Positions 61,456 through 64,000 of a stretch of 64,000 bases of DNA are shown here, in pieces (within the stretch, counting starts at the first letter, position 1; the number at the start of each line of letters is the position of its first letter). This DNA comes from Pseudoramibacter alactolyticus. GTDB taxonomy: Bacteria > Bacillota > Clostridia > Eubacteriales > Eubacteriaceae. The notes under the pieces were generated by a model. It was not told the DNA's origin, searched no databases, and saw only the letters and a list, made by a program, of their open reading frames with translations. The stretch is from the NCBI RefSeq assembly GCF_050908235.1, contig NZ_CP194340.1; one strand, 5' to 3'. A program made the position numbers and the translations under genes.

Positions 61456-63591
61456 ATGAAAAAGATAGATCTACATTTACATACACAAAAATGTAAAAAA
61501 GGTGATGGAGCGTCGAGAGTAATAGATGCAGAAAAATTCATAGAAAAAATTCAAGAAAATAATGTTGGATTATGTGCGATTACGAATCATAATAAATTTG
61601 ATATCAATGAATATAATGCGATTTCAAGTAAACCAATAAATTTTATTATTTTTCCGGGCATAGAGTTAGATGTTAGATTTGATGAAAACAAAATAAGGCA
61701 TATTATCTTAGTGTGCAGTCAAGAGTGTGCAACTGATTTTAAAGACATTTTTTCTAAAGATGACAATAGAAATTATGATGATTATAAACTGGAATATAAT
61801 GACTTAATACTCAATATTAAAAAATTTAATACAGATAAAATTTTAATTATTCCTCACTTTTTAGATAAAGATAAAGATAGATCAATAAGTATTGAAGAAA
61901 AAAATCTTTTGAAAAAAGATTTAGTTGGGTACACAGTTATTCTAGAACCAAAACTAAAAACCATGGGTATAATCAATGCGCATAATGAGATATCTTTAAT
62001 AGGAAGCGATGTAAAAGATTGGGGGAAATATTCGGAAGATGCAAAAAGATTACCAGAAATGAAATTTGCAATTGATAGCTTCGGTAAATTTTATGAGTTA
62101 GCAACATCATCTAATGTGTTTATAAAATCCGTATTGAATCATTGTGAAAAAATGGAAATAGATTTGGATTATAAGAACAAGTTGGATATATATCAGGATG
62201 TTAATGTAATTTTTGGTGGCAAGGGTTCAGGAAAGACTGTGTTAATGAAAAATCATATTTTTCCTAAATTAAGTGAAAGTGGGAAAAAGATTTTTATTCA
62301 CGAAGGAAAAGATTATCAAAAAGTCTATGATGAAATATTGAAAAATAATGAAGATGAAGTTGAAATAGATAGCGTTTTAAAAGACTGTATAATTAATAAT
62401 TTAGACTCTGTATTAAATTATAAAGAGAGTACTTACACTAATTTTATTGGTAAATATTTGAAGTACTATGAAAATCAAAATGTGTCAAAAAATGCAAAAA
62501 AAATAAGAAAAACAGATTGTTTGTTTAATAAAAATATATCTCAAACCATCCAAGATGTTTCTATAAAATATAGGGAAAATATTAATTATATCAATAAAGT
62601 CAATAATATAAATACAGAGTATAGAAATGATGAAAACGAGCATAAAGAAAATTTATCTGATGAATTATATAAGCTTAAACAAGAAATTTATGAAGATACA
62701 ATAGAGAAAGCTAAAGCAATATTTTCTGTTTCTAAAACAGGTATAATTATTGAAAATATTAAAGAAATAATAGATAAAAAAACAGGAAAAAAATCTAAAC
62801 CCAATAATATTGGATTTTCAAAAATGGTTTCTGAGAGACGAGCTATTTTTGAAAAAATCAAAAATATTAATGAGAGTTTAGAGAATATTAAATCATCTAA
62901 AAAAATTAAAATTGGAGAATTACCAGATAAGGGGCATATTTATTCCAAAGTGGAAGTGAAAGTAATGGATAAAAATGAAAAATATGTTAAAGGTTCTCCA
63001 TTTGATAGAAATAAGATTTCTATTAATCGAGGCTTAATAGAAAAAATAGCAGATTTTTCTGTTAAAAATTTGTTGGAAATGAATAAATTATTTTCGATTG
63101 ATGAGTTACAAAAGTGCGGTGCAGAATATTTTAGTGACTGTGTAAAGAAGTCTTGCATGGTTATTAGAGAAGACGATACTATATATGAACCTTCTGAAGG
63201 TGAAAAATCAATTCTATCAATTAGTGGACTGATTGAAAATCTGGCTTTTGATTGTTACTTGTTTGATGAAATAGAACGAGGACTTGGAAATAAATATATA
63301 TCAGAATATATAATTCCTAAATTAAAGTATTTAAGAGATATAGGAAAAACGGTGGTTTTATCTACGCATAATGCCAATATTGCAATTAATACATTGCCAA
63401 CACAAACAATATATTGCAACTATGTAGGAGATTCAGAAGCAGAAATATATTTTGCTGGTAATATGTATGCAAATGAACTGGTATCAATTAAAAATGCTGA
63501 CAATATAATATCGTGGGAAGATGAAGCTATTAAACATTTAGAAGGAAGTGAACACATGTTCAATATAAGGAGAAACATATGGAATCAATAA
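61456..63591 (+). CDS. PHP-domain phosphoesterase fused to ABC/SMC-like ATPase (TrlF-like)
   Basis: 711 aa. The PHP metal-binding domain (about 1-230) has IDLHLHTQKC, GLCAITNHNKFDI, FPGIELDVRFD, LIIPHFLDKD and LIGSDVKDWG. The ATPase has Walker A VIFGGKGSGKTVLMKN near residue 253, a long Lys/Asn-rich, partly coiled middle (about 300-530), an ABC-signature-like PSEGEKSILSISGL, Walker B YLFDEIERGLG and H-loop VVLSTHNANIA. The order nuclease-like domain plus SMC-like ATPase resembles several anti-phage systems. Start ATG 61456 follows GGGAGAAGGG. The end overlaps the small gene by 13 bases. Confidence 0.85.
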   Translation: MKKIDLHLHTQKCKKGDGASRVIDAEKFIEKIQENNVGLCAITNHNKFDINEYNAISSKPINFIIFPGIELDVRFDENKIRHIILVCSQECATDFKDIFSKDDNRNYDDYKLEYNDLILNIKKFNTDKILIIPHFLDKDKDRSISIEEKNLLKKDLVGYTVILEPKLKTMGIINAHNEISLIGSDVKDWGKYSEDAKRLPEMKFAIDSFGKFYELATSSNVFIKSVLNHCEKMEIDLDYKNKLDIYQDVNVIFGGKGSGKTVLMKNHIFPKLSESGKKIFIHEGKDYQKVYDEILKNNEDEVEIDSVLKDCIINNLDSVLNYKESTYTNFIGKYLKYYENQNVSKNAKKIRKTDCLFNKNISQTIQDVSIKYRENINYINKVNNINTEYRNDENEHKENLSDELYKLKQEIYEDTIEKAKAIFSVSKTGIIIENIKEIIDKKTGKKSKPNNIGFSKMVSERRAIFEKIKNINESLENIKSSKKIKIGELPDKGHIYSKVEVKVMDKNEKYVKGSPFDRNKISINRGLIEKIADFSVKNLLEMNKLFSIDELQKCGAEYFSDCVKKSCMVIREDDTIYEPSEGEKSILSISGLIENLAFDCYLFDEIERGLGNKYISEYIIPKLKYLRDIGKTVVLSTHNANIAINTLPTQTIYCNYVGDSEAEIYFAGNMYANELVSIKNADNIISWEDEAIKHLEGSEHMFNIRRNIWNQ

Positions 63592-63887
63592 TAATGAAAT
63601 TCAAAGTAGATAGAAGTGAAAATAATGAAACCGTTAAATTTTTAATACCAGATTTAGAAAATAGCTCAGTTAATATAACTGACAGCAATACGCAAGATAT
63701 TGAAAATTTATTTAATTTAATCTTTCAGGAAGTAATTAAGAGAAAAAAACTTATAGAATTTGAGCTGGATGATTCAGACAACGATTTATTTAATGAAGTG
63801 GCAAATGATATAGTGCTACAAATAAATAGTGAAATCAAAAATGCAGAATCTGATTTTAAAAAAATAATAGAATTAGATAATGCTTAG
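63579..63887 (+). CDS. Small acidic partner of the PHP-ATPase
   Basis: 102 aa, strongly acidic and helical (NLIFQEVIKRKKLIEFELDD, VANDIVLQINSEIKNAESDF). No family is recognised. It begins inside the PHP-ATPase gene with AAGGAG upstream, so the two are translated together and probably act together. Confidence 0.7.
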   Translation: MESIIMKFKVDRSENNETVKFLIPDLENSSVNITDSNTQDIENLFNLIFQEVIKRKKLIEFELDDSDNDLFNEVANDIVLQINSEIKNAESDFKKIIELDNA

Positions 63888-63940
63888 GAAAGTTTTGTGC
63901 TTGCAATATGCTTGCAAAAATTCAGATAAACAGAAATAAA

Positions 63941-64000
63941 ATGGATAATAAGGTTAAATTTGATAATAAAAACCCTGATTTTATGCGGATTATACAAAAT
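63941..64000 (+). other. Possible start of a further gene (runs off the window)
   Basis: ATG 63941 opens MDNKVKFDNKNPDFMRIIQN to the window edge. There is no strong ribosome site. The preceding stretch has a direct repeat TGCTTGCAA. Confidence 0.25.

Overview
The window looks like chromosome from an anaerobic low-to-moderate-GC Firmicute, probably Clostridia/Eubacteriales. The support is HPr with both His and regulatory Ser sites, Mini-RNase III next to cysS, a YerC-type TrpR homologue, a CoA-disulfide-reductase/rhodanese pair and a ferredoxin-dependent 2-oxoacid oxidoreductase. An affiliation near Eubacteriaceae is only a guess. It is a mosaic: GC-rich housekeeping blocks (about 1.0-12.9 kb and 37.4-48.5 kb) alternate with AT-rich acquired blocks (about 13.9-28.4 kb and 48.6-64 kb) and an intermediate catabolic block (28.4-37.2 kb).

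Layout: (1) IS3 transposase end, then a rhodanese plus CoADR-rhodanese pair. (2) A DeoR-type regulator, 1-phosphofructokinase, fructose PTS EIIABC and HPr: a complete fructose uptake unit with a very clear promoter/palindrome. (3) A 1568-aa protein with N-terminal tandem motifs and a C-terminal McrB-like AAA domain whose P-loop is degenerate. (4) A 23S rRNA remnant with internal deletions, followed by a near-normal 5S gene and a wrecked IS30 copy. (5) A nonribosomal peptide cluster (15.1-27 kb) of the thiazoline/siderophore type: Cy-A(Cys)-MT-PCP, truncated type II TE, TubC docking-Cy-MT-PCP-TE, saccharopine-dehydrogenase-like reductase, methyltransferase, membrane-anchored hydrolase and a free acyl carrier protein. 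IS200 and IS1182 debris closes it. (6) An AraC regulator divergent from an operon of BCCT transporter, proline-racemase-like enzyme, four-subunit 2-oxoacid:ferredoxin oxidoreductase, YitT protein and family III CoA-transferase. (7) Housekeeping: mrnC-cysS (minus), yerC, alanine-type aminotransferase, PspC, tsaE, ispD, a TPP-dependent E1 alpha/beta pair with an unusual third protein, and guaA. (8) An AT-rich accessory region: AraC/GyrI regulator, glycosidase-like lipoprotein, TetR, ClbS-like protein, heterodimeric ABC exporter, ECF transporter with MptD-type S component, a conjugative-element sigma-like gene, an AlbA_2 regulator, and a PHP-ATPase with a small partner gene.

The most unusual item is at 42.7-46.9 kb. 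An apparently normal thiamine-diphosphate E1 core has lost the E1-beta histidine used for lipoyl acylation. It sits with a protein carrying two E3/E1-binding domains and a dihydrolipoamide-dehydrogenase fold without the redox disulfide and without the C-terminal base. No lipoyl domain or acyltransferase is present. This pattern suggests a lipoate-independent 2-oxoacid or acetoin-type oxidising complex.

A caution runs through the window. At least six genes are interrupted by single-base length changes, nearly all in homopolymers (rhodanese, NRPS1 twice, ABC exporter, ECF ATPase, sigma-like gene). Some or all may be sequencing errors rather than real mutations. All functional statements come from reading motifs; no database search was run.
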